A stretch of DNA of 64,000 nucleotides from Echinometra lucunter (taxonomy: Eukaryota; Echinodermata; Echinoidea; Camarodonta; Echinometridae): assembly GCA_029962745.1 (NCBI GenBank), contig CM057156.1, positions 26,622,421 to 26,686,420 of the forward strand, given 5' to 3'. The notes below the pieces were generated by a model. That model was not told the origin of the DNA, did not search any database, and was given only the letters and a program-made list of their open reading frames with translations. Positions 11,111 through 21,470 of the stretch are shown here, piece after piece. The stretch's first letter is position 1, and each line of letters opens with the position of its first letter. The position numbers were made by a program, and so were the translations under genes.

Positions 11111-14100
11111 GGTATTCCCTCCTGTTAATGTGTGAATTGCAGATTCTAGCTCATATGTCAGTCATTCCCGTGTAAAATGTTTATGCAGTTGGCAAGTACT
11201 CCTGTTTTTATGAAGTAAGACTGTTATCTATTTTCTGAATGTTGCTAGCTATGTAATTGTTATACGTTGTAGATGCATTGTTATGCTTGTATATAGATTT
11301 TATATTAGGTCATGAGTTTAAAGGTCAGAAGTCTGAGGGAATTTCATTTTGTGCATGCATACATTATCTTAACTCTTATTTTTGTGACCTTAAGTTAATA
11401 TAGATTATGTCAAGATACTTATGTTGACTCAGGGTCTCTGTGAACATGCCTCACAAATAAGCTGCAGATGCCAATGAATGTATACCAGACATAAATATAT
11501 GGAAATATGTGTCATTTTGTGTTGTTCTTTCTCTTGTTTTAATTCAGTTGTGCATGACAGGTGTTGATTTATGATGTCATTAATCAAAGTGAGGAAACAA
11601 ATGGGTTGAGAAAAAAAATATACCTAATTTTATTTCATTTTAAGCAGTCACAAAATTTGAGACAGAAATATTCAATAATTTGGTTAATTGTCTTTTTCTT
11701 ACAGGAAAAAAAATGACATCGCCTGAATTTCACAGTGTACATGCTTACGACATGAAAGTTTCCACCTCAGTTACTATGCCAACCAACTATTCCCAGGATC
11801 TAAAAATCTTATTTTGATGGTATAGAACTATTCCCCTTTTCAGCAAGCATGCCTATTTTGTTTAATAAACATTAGATTAGGGACAGGCAGGGTGAGAGTG
11901 GCGATGCAAGGCTGGATGCATTTTTTTTTTTTTTTTTTGGGGGGGGGGGGGGCTCAGGTCAATATTTTGTTTGTTTTTTGTTTAAAGTTATCACATTCTA
12001 GACAGGATACATACAGGTTTTTATATCCCCACCCCTTTTTTCAGGCTTATCCTACCTTGCAAATCATTGCACGCAGTTTTGCATTATTTTATAGTTTTTA
12101 TAATTTCATTTATTTATTTGATTTGATTTAATTTGATTTTTATTTTTTTAGTCATCTTTAACTGCGGAAATTTTGAGGAACTTTTTTTTAGTCATCTCAC
12201 CCATTTGGGCATAAAAATAGCATAATTTAGTATTTTTTGCTGCTCCATGTTGTTATTTCATTTGGCATAATTTAAACATGATTTTGCGGTCCTCCCTAGC
12301 ACACTGCTGCACTGTATATATAGGCACTGGATCTATGCTGCTGCACTCTACCGTGTGATTTTGATATCAAGTCCAGGCTTGACTGAATCCAGGCAGAACA
12401 AGGCAAGAATGAAGAGGTAATACATTATGATTATTAATTGAAGTGTCATGCTATGACTCTGAGTGATATTGTTTATGAATTTGATGTGATACTGATATGA
12501 TTATGTGAGTATGAGCAGATGAGTGCAGTAGCCAGTGCACCTAACGTTAGGTAGGTGTTGTGAATTCGTGCCCTACAATGCTCGTGCCACTGGCACTGGC
12601 ACTGGCTGCAATGTATTCATGGACATGTGTTGAACTGAAAAGAAGTAACGTTAGCTAGATCTGCTAGTAGTAGTGAGGTGAACGCGCGATCAGTCAGTGA
12701 TTCGCACGCTTCGTGTGCTCACTACCGCCCCCCCCCCCCCCCCCCCCCAGTAAACTGAAATCCTAGCTACGCCAAATTGTTGCCCTGGCCTAGACCAGGC
12801 TTCTCACCAGGATTTTTATACAGTAATGGGAACAACGTTCGGCATCGAGGGAAAATTTGCGCATAGCGTATGGTACAGAAAACTGGAACACTTACGTTTG
12901 GCTTTTGTTGGGTACTTTCTGTGCATATAAAAATTGCCATTAATACACTTTCTTGCTTAGATTTACTCATGGTGGCATTTCCCCTTTTAAATAAATGGCA
13001 AAAGTATTTTTTTAGTTTGCACAAGGGCCTAATCTCACTTGATGATAGATGCTATGGTAGTAGTAGACTATAAGTTAGCCCTTTGTTAAACACTCGATGC
13101 ATAAATGTTTTGATTTCAGTTTTTCTTCCAGCTTCCTAAGTTTGCATAAGTTTATTGGTGGTTATGCATAACATAAATATGAAAAGCTAATTGGAATTTT
13201 TAATGTTTTGAAACCTAAATGGGTAAAGATGAAGTATTATGGAAACATTCTTACATTTTAATTTTGTTTCAATACCATTCTAAAAAATAAAGAGGAAAAA
13301 TTGGCACTGGATAAATTTTTGTAAGGATGTATGTTAACAATCCCATTTAGCTAAGTAGTGCATAAGTTTGTGCTTATTTAAACAAGGCTTTGTTAAACAG
13401 GGTCCAAGTAGAAAAAAAATAATGATTTTCTTCCTTTCTACACATGTGAATGGTTTTTGTAAAATATTGTGTTTAACAAGTATACTATCTTTCTTGTTTC
13501 TTCATAGGAGTAGAAGACTTTGAGAATGACGAAACCAGCAATGATGAAAGCTTTGACGATGAGACCACGGATGATGATGATGATGATAAGGAGTATTGGA
13601 AGATGATCAAGCTCCACCCTACCCCACAAGTACAAGATACTGTCATGTCGTTGGTTATCATTTTCCTAGACTGAGCATCCTTCAAAAAAGGAATTACATG
13701 TAGGTAACTTTAAGAAGGTCAAATTTGATATTTCCAAACTGTAACTTTGAAAGCACAATGAGGGGTATGCATCCCACTCACCTCACAAGGTGGGGGGGGG
13801 GATGACATGTACAATCATCCCCCCCCCCAGGTTTTAGGGAAGGATGTTTGCTTACGTTATCATTATAACAACAACAGCAACAACAACAATGATGATAATA
13901 ATAATGATAATAATGGTAATGATAATAATAGTTATTTTCATCATCATCATCATCATCATCATCGTTAATGTGACTGAAATGACGAGTACTATTATAACCA
14001 TATCGATCATTATTCTGATTTATGTAGTTATTTATATTACTTTTGGGTAATTTCGGCGCCGTCACAGTTTTTCTGAAGTGGTTTAATAACAAAATTATAT

Positions 14101-14192
14101 AAAAAAGATAAATAGCGTGATGCCAGTATGCAATAATGTGTGTCAGTTCATATTCTATATACGTTTGTCACGGTGCGTATATCTTCTATTTA
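11111..14192. other. Intergenic sequence between the Ig genes, central part
   Basis: AT-rich sequence with no confident gene. It holds a T/G homopolymer block at about 11921-11952, a C tract at about 12727-12749, and a trinucleotide AAT/GAT/CAT microsatellite at about 13866-13966 that creates low-complexity frames on both strands. A possible short exon is listed separately at 13508-13674. Confidence 0.5.
13508..13674 (+). other. Possible acidic 3'-terminal exon
   Basis: After a good polypyrimidine tract and AG (CTTTCTTGTTTCTTCATAG) an open frame in splice phase 1 runs 54 codons to TGA: VEDFENDETSNDESFDDE, then a poly-Asp run and KEYWKMIKLHP. The composition looks like protein, and it is too short and start-less to show as an ORF. 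No upstream exon in matching phase was found, so it may be a relic or chance. Family not recognised. Confidence 0.2.
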
Positions 14193-15388
14193 CAGAGGCG
14201 GCGCTCCCGGGAGGCAGGGGGCACAGTGCCCCCCCCCCCCTTTTTCAAAGCACCCAAAAGTGCCCCTTTTTACCGAACAAAAATGCCGCCTTTCAAACCT
14301 GTTCAGTGCCTTTCTTTTATCTTAGAAGAGCCCGTTTCCTTTGTTGATCAAGTGCCCTTTCACTTTCTAATAAGTGCCCCTTTTCGTTTCAGATAGATTA
14401 CCCTTAAAATCTACAGAAATGCGCTCTTTTATGACCTTTCCCTTTTAATAGCGCTCTGTTCCCTTCTGAGAAGTGGGCCTTTTACACTTCAAATGAATGT
14501 CCCTTTTAAAACGTGATTATTATCCCCCTTTCACTACCTCTTTTCGTTTTTTCACAGCGCAATTTCTCTTCTGCAAAGTGCCCCTTTTCACCCCTGATAA
14601 GTGCCCATTTGAAATTTGATGCATGCCCTCATTTACTTCTGATAAGTGCCCCTTTTCCTTTCTAGTATGTCCAATTTCTGCATCTGTTCATGTAAGATAA
14701 GGGCAATTAGCGCCCTTTTTGTTTTCTGATAGTGTCCCTTTTCCATTCGGGCAAGTGCTTGTGCTTCCCACAAATGTAATTAGAAGGAACGGTGCCCCTT
14801 AATTGGGGGTATTTTTCTACTTTTTCTTTCTAAAGCTCGCTCGCTACGCTCGCTCGCACTAATGATATCTCACGCAAGGCACTTCACGCAAGGCACTTCT
14901 TGTAGCCATAAAGTCTTATATGTTCTCCTAAGTTCCTGATGGTATTGTGCTCAAAACCCCATTCAATTTGAATATTTTCTCTAATAAAAATGTTCGGTAG
15001 CTATGAGACCTCACTTGCATTTAAACATTATAGCTTGGTCACTATATGGAACACGTATAAAATGAATTTCCAGGAGCCTTTATCATTATAGGCCACTCGA
15101 AATATACTGCAAATACCATGCCCTTCAGCAAAGATACCTAGCATTTTTTGCTCGCTCGCTTCGCTCGCTCACAATTGAGTAAGACAGAGCAGTATACAAT
15201 AATATTGCATAGTAGTTATTATCATGTAAAAGTATGTCGAAAATGCACTTTAAAAGTGTTAAATAGAATGTAGGGGTATATATTCCTTCTCGTGTTCGGC
15301 TTTTGTAAGTGCCCCCCTTTTCCCCCAAAGTGCCCTTTTTCGCTAGTGCCCCCCCCCCCTCACTTTGAAAGACGCTCCGCCGCCCCTG
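14193..15388. mobile_element. hAT-like non-autonomous element
   Basis: Ends are CAGAGGCGGCGCTCCC on the left and GACGCTCCGCCGCCCCTG on the right, an imperfect inverted repeat. The flanking 8-mers are TCTATTTA and TCTATTCA (7 of 8 identical), fitting a hAT-type target duplication. The interior is made of degenerate AAGTGCCCCTTTT units and two palindromic TCGCTCGCTNCGCTCGCTCG modules (about 14834 and 15149). No transposase is encoded. Confidence 0.7.
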
Positions 15389-16234
15389 TCTATTCATGTA
15401 TGTGGATTCGGGTGTGAACGGCAAATCATCCCGCAGGTTTAAGAACCTGTCTACGCCACTGCTTAATAATGATTTGCGTTTGTCATGTATTGTGAAAGTA
15501 ATCAACCTTACTTTAGGCGTAACATCACAAAGCTCATATTACATTTGGATATGGTTATAAATCACAATTGAATGTACAGGCATTCTATGTTTTGATGTGA
15601 ATATGAATCAAGGATGGTTGTATTCTTTGTGCGTGCAATGTCATGTTTGATGTTTGTGTATGGTACACGTGAAGTGGAAACTCAGGAGATCTAATACTAT
15701 AGCATGCTGCTAGAACAAGATTTCTTCAAAATTACATTCTATTGTTTTATGATTATTTTAAAACTGATGCATGCTCAAAAGATTATTTGATGGCTACAAA
15801 AACCTCAATACACTGTGTGTGCTGAGTTTCCACTGAAGATGTCAATAATGTTTATTCTGTATGAGTTTGTGTGTTTGAGCGTGGGATGCCTGTCAGTTGA
15901 TGTTGCTTGGTGTTATTCTAAAGCATTTGCATGAAGTGGATGAGTTATTTATATTTTTCCAACACAATTTCAAACACACACAGTTTAATGCTTACAATGT
16001 AGTAAATTTGAAGTTTTGTATAAACACACACACACACCCTCACCCACACACACGTAACGTTACCTTTTGTAACATTATCTGCAGGCCATTGCGGGCTCGT
16101 TGGGAGTTGTTGGGATAAACAACAGGCCTAAAAGTAAGGGAGGGTTCCATTTTGTTCCTTTTTGGGGGGGGGGGCAGGGAGAGTGGTTCCAACCAGTTTT
16201 ATATTTTGTAATTTACAGGTTAAAGATCGTTAAA

Positions 16235-16893
16235 AATGATGGTCCATGGGCTGAATGAGATAAAGTATAGTCCTCTTGTAGGGGGGGGGGTTGTACCCAA
16301 AAGGTTTGAGGGGTGTCAGTTGGTAATTCCCAACCATCTATGGTGTCAGCTTTTGTAATTTTGTAATGTACACCAATACTGCAGTCTTGTGGCAAATTTT
16401 GGTCCACGGGCTCAGTGGGGTAAATTTTCCCGCAAAAGGGGGGGGGGCACTTTTTTCATGTTTGGGGGTGTCAGCTGGTATTTTCCAACCAGTATTGGTG
16501 TCAGCTTTTATATTTTTGTAATATACACCTATACTGCTCTCTTGTGGCAAATTTTGGTCCATGGGCTCACTGGGGTAAATTTTCCCGCCGGAGGGGCGGA
16601 GGCACCTTTTTATGTTTGGGGGTGTCAGCTGGTATTTTCCAACCAACTATGGTGTCAGCTTTTTTATTTTTGTAATGAACACCCATACTGCTATCTTGTG
16701 GCAAATTTTGGTCCATGGGCTAAGCCGGGTAAATTTTCCCGCATTTGGGGCGTTTTCGAGGGGGCCTGGGGGTCGCCCCCGCCCTATTGATACCAGCTGA
16801 CACCCATTTCCTGACTCACAGTCATGGACTAAATATATTTCGGGGGTCAAACCTTCTGGGCTCGATGGGGTAAGTCAACATGTCGCAGGCTCC
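16235..16893 (-). repeat. Dispersed tandem-unit repeat, copy 2 (inverted relative to copy 1)
   Basis: It has about four units of 150-158 bp, each with TGGCAAATTTTGGTCCA (starts near 16390, 16546 and 16698, with a decayed one near 16235) and GGTGTCAGCTGGTATTTTCC. The terminal part matches 8497-8640 in reverse complement at high identity. Located inside the head-to-head Ig interval. Confidence 0.75.
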
Positions 16894-16919
16894 CAGACTA
16901 TGAGTGTTGGGGAGAAGAA

Positions 16920-17345
16920 ATGGTTACAGGTCGTTATTTCGCAGGTTCGAATACTCCGAAGGGTCGTTATTACGAAGATTCGTAAGATTCCTGCTGTTGT
17001 TATTCCATAGGTTCTTTATTCCTACTGTCCATTATTCCGAAGGTTCGATTCTCCGAAAATGAAATAGGGTTCGTTAAGCTGAAAATGAAATAAGATTGGT
17101 TAATCCGAAAATGAAATAAGGTTCATTAACGAACCCTGTTTCTTTTTAGGAATAATCAGTCTTTGGTATATCTTATATCCGGAAAAAAACGAACCTTCGG
17201 AATAACGAGCCGTCGGAATTATCATGATTATAAAACTTCGGAAGAACGAGCCTTCGGATTAATGCAGCAAATGTTCGGAGAAACAAACCCTATTTCATTA
17301 TCGGATAAATGAAATTCGCGGATCGCGAACCTTTGGAATAAGCGT
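16920..17345. repeat. Palindromic minisatellite-like array (TTCGGAATAACGAACC words)
   Basis: Repeated short words in both orientations: ATTATTCCGAAGGTTCG, TCCGAAAATGAAATAAGGTTC and their complements (GAACCTTCGGAATAACGAGC). The whole array can fold back on itself. It has no coding capacity. Confidence 0.7.
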
Positions 17346-18174
17346 CGCATCCGAAGAAGTTACTGTCATGAAAGCACAAAATGGAAATTTTCAGAAATTC
17401 CAGTGTTACTGAAGTAGGAAAATATACCGATTTTACAAAATGAGCTTCACTGCTGGCAGCATAGTTCCACAACACGCTACATGGTCATCTCTATGAACTG
17501 ACCTACCACAGCTCAGCATGACAGACACGAAAGACAATCACTTTCTCACAAAATGGGTGTTTTCCTGCCTTGTAACCACATTGTTGTGTTCAGGGAAGAG
17601 AAAATTTTTCCGGGGGGCGGCAAGACGCGTAAAAATTCTCGAAGAAGCTCAAAAGCGAAGCGACCGAGCTGGTTATGGGGGCGCGTTTGCATTTTTGAAA
17701 CTGAAAATGAAAGATTTGGTGCACACTTTTCGTGGATTTTGTGAAAATTTTCAGTAAAAAATGCAAGGTTTCAAAATTTCGGGGGAGGGGGGGGGGGGCA
17801 ACTGCCCCCCGGCCCCCCCCCCCCCCACCGCTGCGTATGGCCGTGGTTGTGTCAAGAGCAGAACGACAAGATTTTAGGTCCAACTCATTAAATCTAGTGA
17901 AAATTGATTAAGCATAAACATGATATGGTAGTAATAAACACTAAAAGATAATGATACTAACAGCTATATCTAAGAGAGTGATCTAGCTATTAAACCCATC
18001 CGGAAGTACACGACAAAATTACATTTTCAAGGCAAAGATATTGTATTATTTTTAAATAAGTTAGTTTTTAGACCATGGCCAGAGTAAAAATTCGAGAAAT
18101 TTATGTTCCTTTCTTCCCTAGCTAATGGATATTTCTACCTTCTTCTCATTACCACCGCGCCATACGCCCCCTCC

Positions 18175-18207
<33 letters not shown>

Positions 18208-18610
18208 GCTCTCCCTCTCTCTCTCTCTCTTTCTTACTCTCTCTCTCTCTCTCTTCCACCATCACTTAATCACTCTTTCTTCTCTCCCCCCCCCCGTATC
18301 TCCCCTTTTCTCTCCTTTTGTTTACGCCATGTTTTTCCTCCATTTCAAAATCAGGTTAATCGGTTGGTAGGATCAGTAAATATTTTACAACACTTATCGC
18401 CCTTTGCCTCAAGTTTCACTACAGTTGCGAGGAGGAAGAGAGAATAATCATTCATCCTGACAGGCTTTCGAGAGACACAACAGGAGTAATATGACTATCT
18501 ATCGTTTAACACCATTTATATTGCGCTATATACCTTCCAAACACTCACGGATTAATCCTGATTTGTCAATTACAGTCAGAAGATGACCGGCCGTTATAAG
18601 AGACTGTTTG
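17346..18610. other. Flank of long-tail Ig gene with TE fragment and CT microsatellite
   Basis: About 17585-17840 holds a G/C-tract transposon fragment: CAAAATTTCGGGG followed by GGCAACTGCCCCCC resembles the right end of the hAT-like element at 31821-32455. About 18173-18290 is a long impure CT microsatellite that creates poly-Ser/Leu frames. No gene is seen. Confidence 0.5.
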
Positions 18611-18798
18611 CATGAATATTTTACATTGGAAGTTAAGCCTCCATCATTATCTCGCAACGTAGAAAGGGTATACAGCTCTGCCAGTTACAAGGATACGGCT
18701 TGTGAGTTGGCTACTCCTCTGCACATGCTACACATTTTCAAACTCTCTATTTAATTATCAAACATTTCGATGGTGAAAGTGTCATATCAAGTGAAACT
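18611..18798 (+). promoter_or_regulatory. 5' leader/flank of long-tail Ig gene, homologous to the minus copy
   Basis: Closely similar to the reverse complement of 6021-6213. It includes GAAAGGGTATACAGCTCTGC and TCATATCAAGTGAAACT just before the start codon. Homology begins near 18611; upstream sequence differs from the minus copy, where a second leader is inserted. It marks the 5' limit of the duplicated unit. Confidence 0.55.
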
Positions 18799-21045
18799 AT
18801 GAAGATTGCCACGATGCTGATATTAGGTATGTTAGCTATCTTCACCATACATCCTTTGGGAACAGTAGATACCGTAGATGTCACCAACCCTGTCAATGTT
18901 ACCGGTTATGTGGGAGAAACGCTTGATTTAAGATGTTTTGATCCATCGACATCTGACATATTTAACAAAGGAACGACAACATGGATGTACCTTTTTCAAG
19001 AGGATTGCTCTGATAACCCATCGTATATTACTGTTGCCACGTGTGAAATGGAGTCTTGGGAATACCTTTCATACGGACATCATTTAGTAGGAGATGATTC
19101 ATGCCACTGTGGGCTAGCGCACGTGAGATCAAAAGAACCAGGTAATTTCACCTATAAATGTCAAGTAATATCAGACCATACGGCAAGTGAAGTAACTTTC
19201 GTCATAAGCATTAAAGCCCGTGAACATTTAGCAATATCACCATGCATTGCAAAACGTGTTCCTCCGACACAAAGTCTGATGTTTGATTTCGTCTGCAGAA
19301 ACTATCAACGAGACTGCTTCAGTGAAGGGGCAAACATAAATGACATTTCCATCCAGCTCAATGGTACTCGAATTATCACTGACATTACTTCAGCCAACAA
19401 GTTAATAGCCCGTAGGGAGACCAATAACATCAGCTCAATATCCCAATATTATTGTATCATCGATAGTAACTCGTCACCCTGTGTATACGACAGCGTTACG
19501 TACACCAATCCTATCGGCATAACACCACTTGTAAACAAAGTTGCATTGGGAAGTGATGTGACCTATGCGTGTACTTTGAATAATGGACGAGAAAGTGGTG
19601 TGAAATATAACTGGAGGCTTTCCCGTCACATTCAGTTCTCCCGAATATCAGATACTGCATCATCGACGTTGAAGATACGCAATGTTCAGTATGCAGATGA
19701 CAGTGTTATCGTGACGTGTGAGGTAGATGTGAACGGAACTATATTTCATTCAGAGGCTACCTTGAAAATACTTTCAGAAGAAGTGTCTACTGATTCAGCT
19801 GTATTAACTGAATTTACCACTTTTACCAGTGACCCAATGACGACGTTGCTTCCTTTAGATGAAACATCAATTATTCTTATTATTGTATGTTCTTCGCTTT
19901 TTATATGTGCACTTCTTATCACCGTGATCATCAAATTTAATTCAAAAATGCAGCGGCGCCGTAAACGGGCCTCTAATGAAAGTCCTAGCGTACATACGGC
20001 CATTGGGTTGACACCACCAGATGAATCAAATGCGATGCCATTGCGTTATTCAACAAAACTGTCACCGACCCCGAGAAAGCCCTCTGTTGTGTCACTACCG
20101 CTTCCTCAGACTCCATCACCCACATCAAACTCTGTGATATCTCCAGTAGAGATGCATTTAGAACTGGACAAGCCTCCACAAAACCGTGTAGCCGTTACAG
20201 AAGCCATGTCTTTGTTGTCAGGTCTTTGTCAGTCACCGCCTTTATCGCCCCTCCTAACTTCTGCACCTCATTCTTCCCAAATCTATAATGTACCGTCACG
20301 AGAAAATTTGCCACAGTGTGCAACAAAACAGGCAGTATCCCTATCATCCAAGGAAGCTCCTCAACACTCTTCCATTGGGTCCCCTCTCATCTCAAGGACA
20401 AGAAAGACTTCTGTAACCGACCAGCCTCTGCCCCTTATTCCAAAGTCCCCTCTACGAGACGATGAAGAAGAACCGAGGAAGGGAATTGTCAACAAATCAG
20501 CTATGTTAAAGGAGTTACCAAGAGCAGTCATCAAACCAACAATCCACGAATATTCTTCTATTGGGGACAAACAACAGGGTTATGATGACTACTCTAGGGA
20601 AAATGCCTTTGGACTTAATAGTCCTGCTGATATCCTCGCAACCCACAATGATCGCCATGACAACACCGGGTTCGACTATAAACAGGAGCACATGCAGAAA
20701 CTTTTTACCGATAGTGAAACTGAGGGCCAAGATCGTCGCAATAGTCCTACCCAAGACTCCAATATGAATACAAATTTTTATACACTACCAGATGAGGATA
20801 CAGAAGATAACATTGCTGGTACAACGGGAAAATCAATCTATTATACAATCGACCAAAATAGCGGCACACTGTTTTCCTCGATGGGGCAATATGACGGCCA
20901 TACTCCTGCGATCGGCAACAGTATCTGTTCTAGTCATCATATTTACGAACTGCCAGAGGGCGAAGGAGTAACGGAGGAGAATAAGCATTCTCAGCCAGTC
21001 GAGTCACCGTTCTATTTCACACTTGAGTCTGAAAAGAAAAAATGA
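18799..21045 (+). CDS. Ig-superfamily type I membrane receptor, long signalling tail
   Basis: A single-exon gene of 748 residues. Signal peptide is about 1-22. Ig-like domain 1 has C46, W62 and C121; domain 2 has C166 and C219; domain 3 has C258 and C307; N-x-S/T sites are frequent. A stalk leads to a transmembrane segment at about 358-378, followed by a basic stop-transfer stretch (QRRRKR) and a cytoplasmic tail of about 370 residues. The tail has three YxxP motifs (Y496 in YNVP, Y661 in YTLP, Y716 in YELP), an ITIM-like SIYYTI (Y681), YSSI (Y585), YFTL (Y739), and proline-rich stretches (PTPRKP 423-428, PPLSPL 480-485, PLPLIP 543-548). YxxP sites in other proteins bind SH2 adaptors such as Crk/Nck, and PxxP binds SH3 domains. 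A tyrosine-kinase-linked surface receptor is therefore inferred; ligand unknown. The ectodomain is nearly identical to the short-tail gene at 4806-6020. Confidence 0.9.
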   Translation: MKIATMLILGMLAIFTIHPLGTVDTVDVTNPVNVTGYVGETLDLRCFDPSTSDIFNKGTTTWMYLFQEDCSDNPSYITVATCEMESWEYLSYGHHLVGDDSCHCGLAHVRSKEPGNFTYKCQVISDHTASEVTFVISIKAREHLAISPCIAKRVPPTQSLMFDFVCRNYQRDCFSEGANINDISIQLNGTRIITDITSANKLIARRETNNISSISQYYCIIDSNSSPCVYDSVTYTNPIGITPLVNKVALGSDVTYACTLNNGRESGVKYNWRLSRHIQFSRISDTASSTLKIRNVQYADDSVIVTCEVDVNGTIFHSEATLKILSEEVSTDSAVLTEFTTFTSDPMTTLLPLDETSIILIIVCSSLFICALLITVIIKFNSKMQRRRKRASNESPSVHTAIGLTPPDESNAMPLRYSTKLSPTPRKPSVVSLPLPQTPSPTSNSVISPVEMHLELDKPPQNRVAVTEAMSLLSGLCQSPPLSPLLTSAPHSSQIYNVPSRENLPQCATKQAVSLSSKEAPQHSSIGSPLISRTRKTSVTDQPLPLIPKSPLRDDEEEPRKGIVNKSAMLKELPRAVIKPTIHEYSSIGDKQQGYDDYSRENAFGLNSPADILATHNDRHDNTGFDYKQEHMQKLFTDSETEGQDRRNSPTQDSNMNTNFYTLPDEDTEDNIAGTTGKSIYYTIDQNSGTLFSSMGQYDGHTPAIGNSICSSHHIYELPEGEGVTEENKHSQPVESPFYFTLESEKKK

Positions 21046-21464
21046 ATCTGAAGATGCTGTCATTAGCCAGTCAAAATTGCCCGAACAGACAATCCACTCA
21101 CTTTTCAACAGCCGTCTTTGAAATGCACCCTAAGAGCCCCACCACTGAATGAAAGCAATATGATCAGATTGCAAAGAGAAGGAAGGAAAAGCAGACCTGC
21201 AATGTCGCATTGGATAAGACTGGTAAAGGTAACAATACTTAGATGATCCGGAAGATCGAACAAAAAAGAAAGATGGAAAACAGACATTAGACAATATCCT
21301 CTTGATACATGATTATACTTGTTTCATTTTTGTCTTTGTCGTTTTTGACCGACCTGTTTTTGTTGAAGGCGGGCAATTTTAATCATATTAATATGGAGCT
21401 GCCTGTAGGAAACTCTTTGTGGCCAGTCCGCACCTTTTGTGTATCACACATTATTAATGAATGA

Positions 21465-21470
21465 AATAAA
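21465..21470 (+). terminator. Candidate polyadenylation signal of long-tail Ig gene
   Basis: AATAAA about 420 bp after the stop codon, the first canonical hexamer downstream. Cleavage-site position is inferred. Confidence 0.5.

Noticed and set aside
13778..14092. Asp/Tyr/His-rich proteins on either strand
   Set aside because: Coded by a trinucleotide microsatellite.
18103..18447. Ser/Leu-rich 114-residue protein
   Set aside because: Product of the CT microsatellite.
19746..20767. Several short frames opposite or out of frame with the long-tail receptor
   Set aside because: Shadows of the 748-residue gene; no independent signal.
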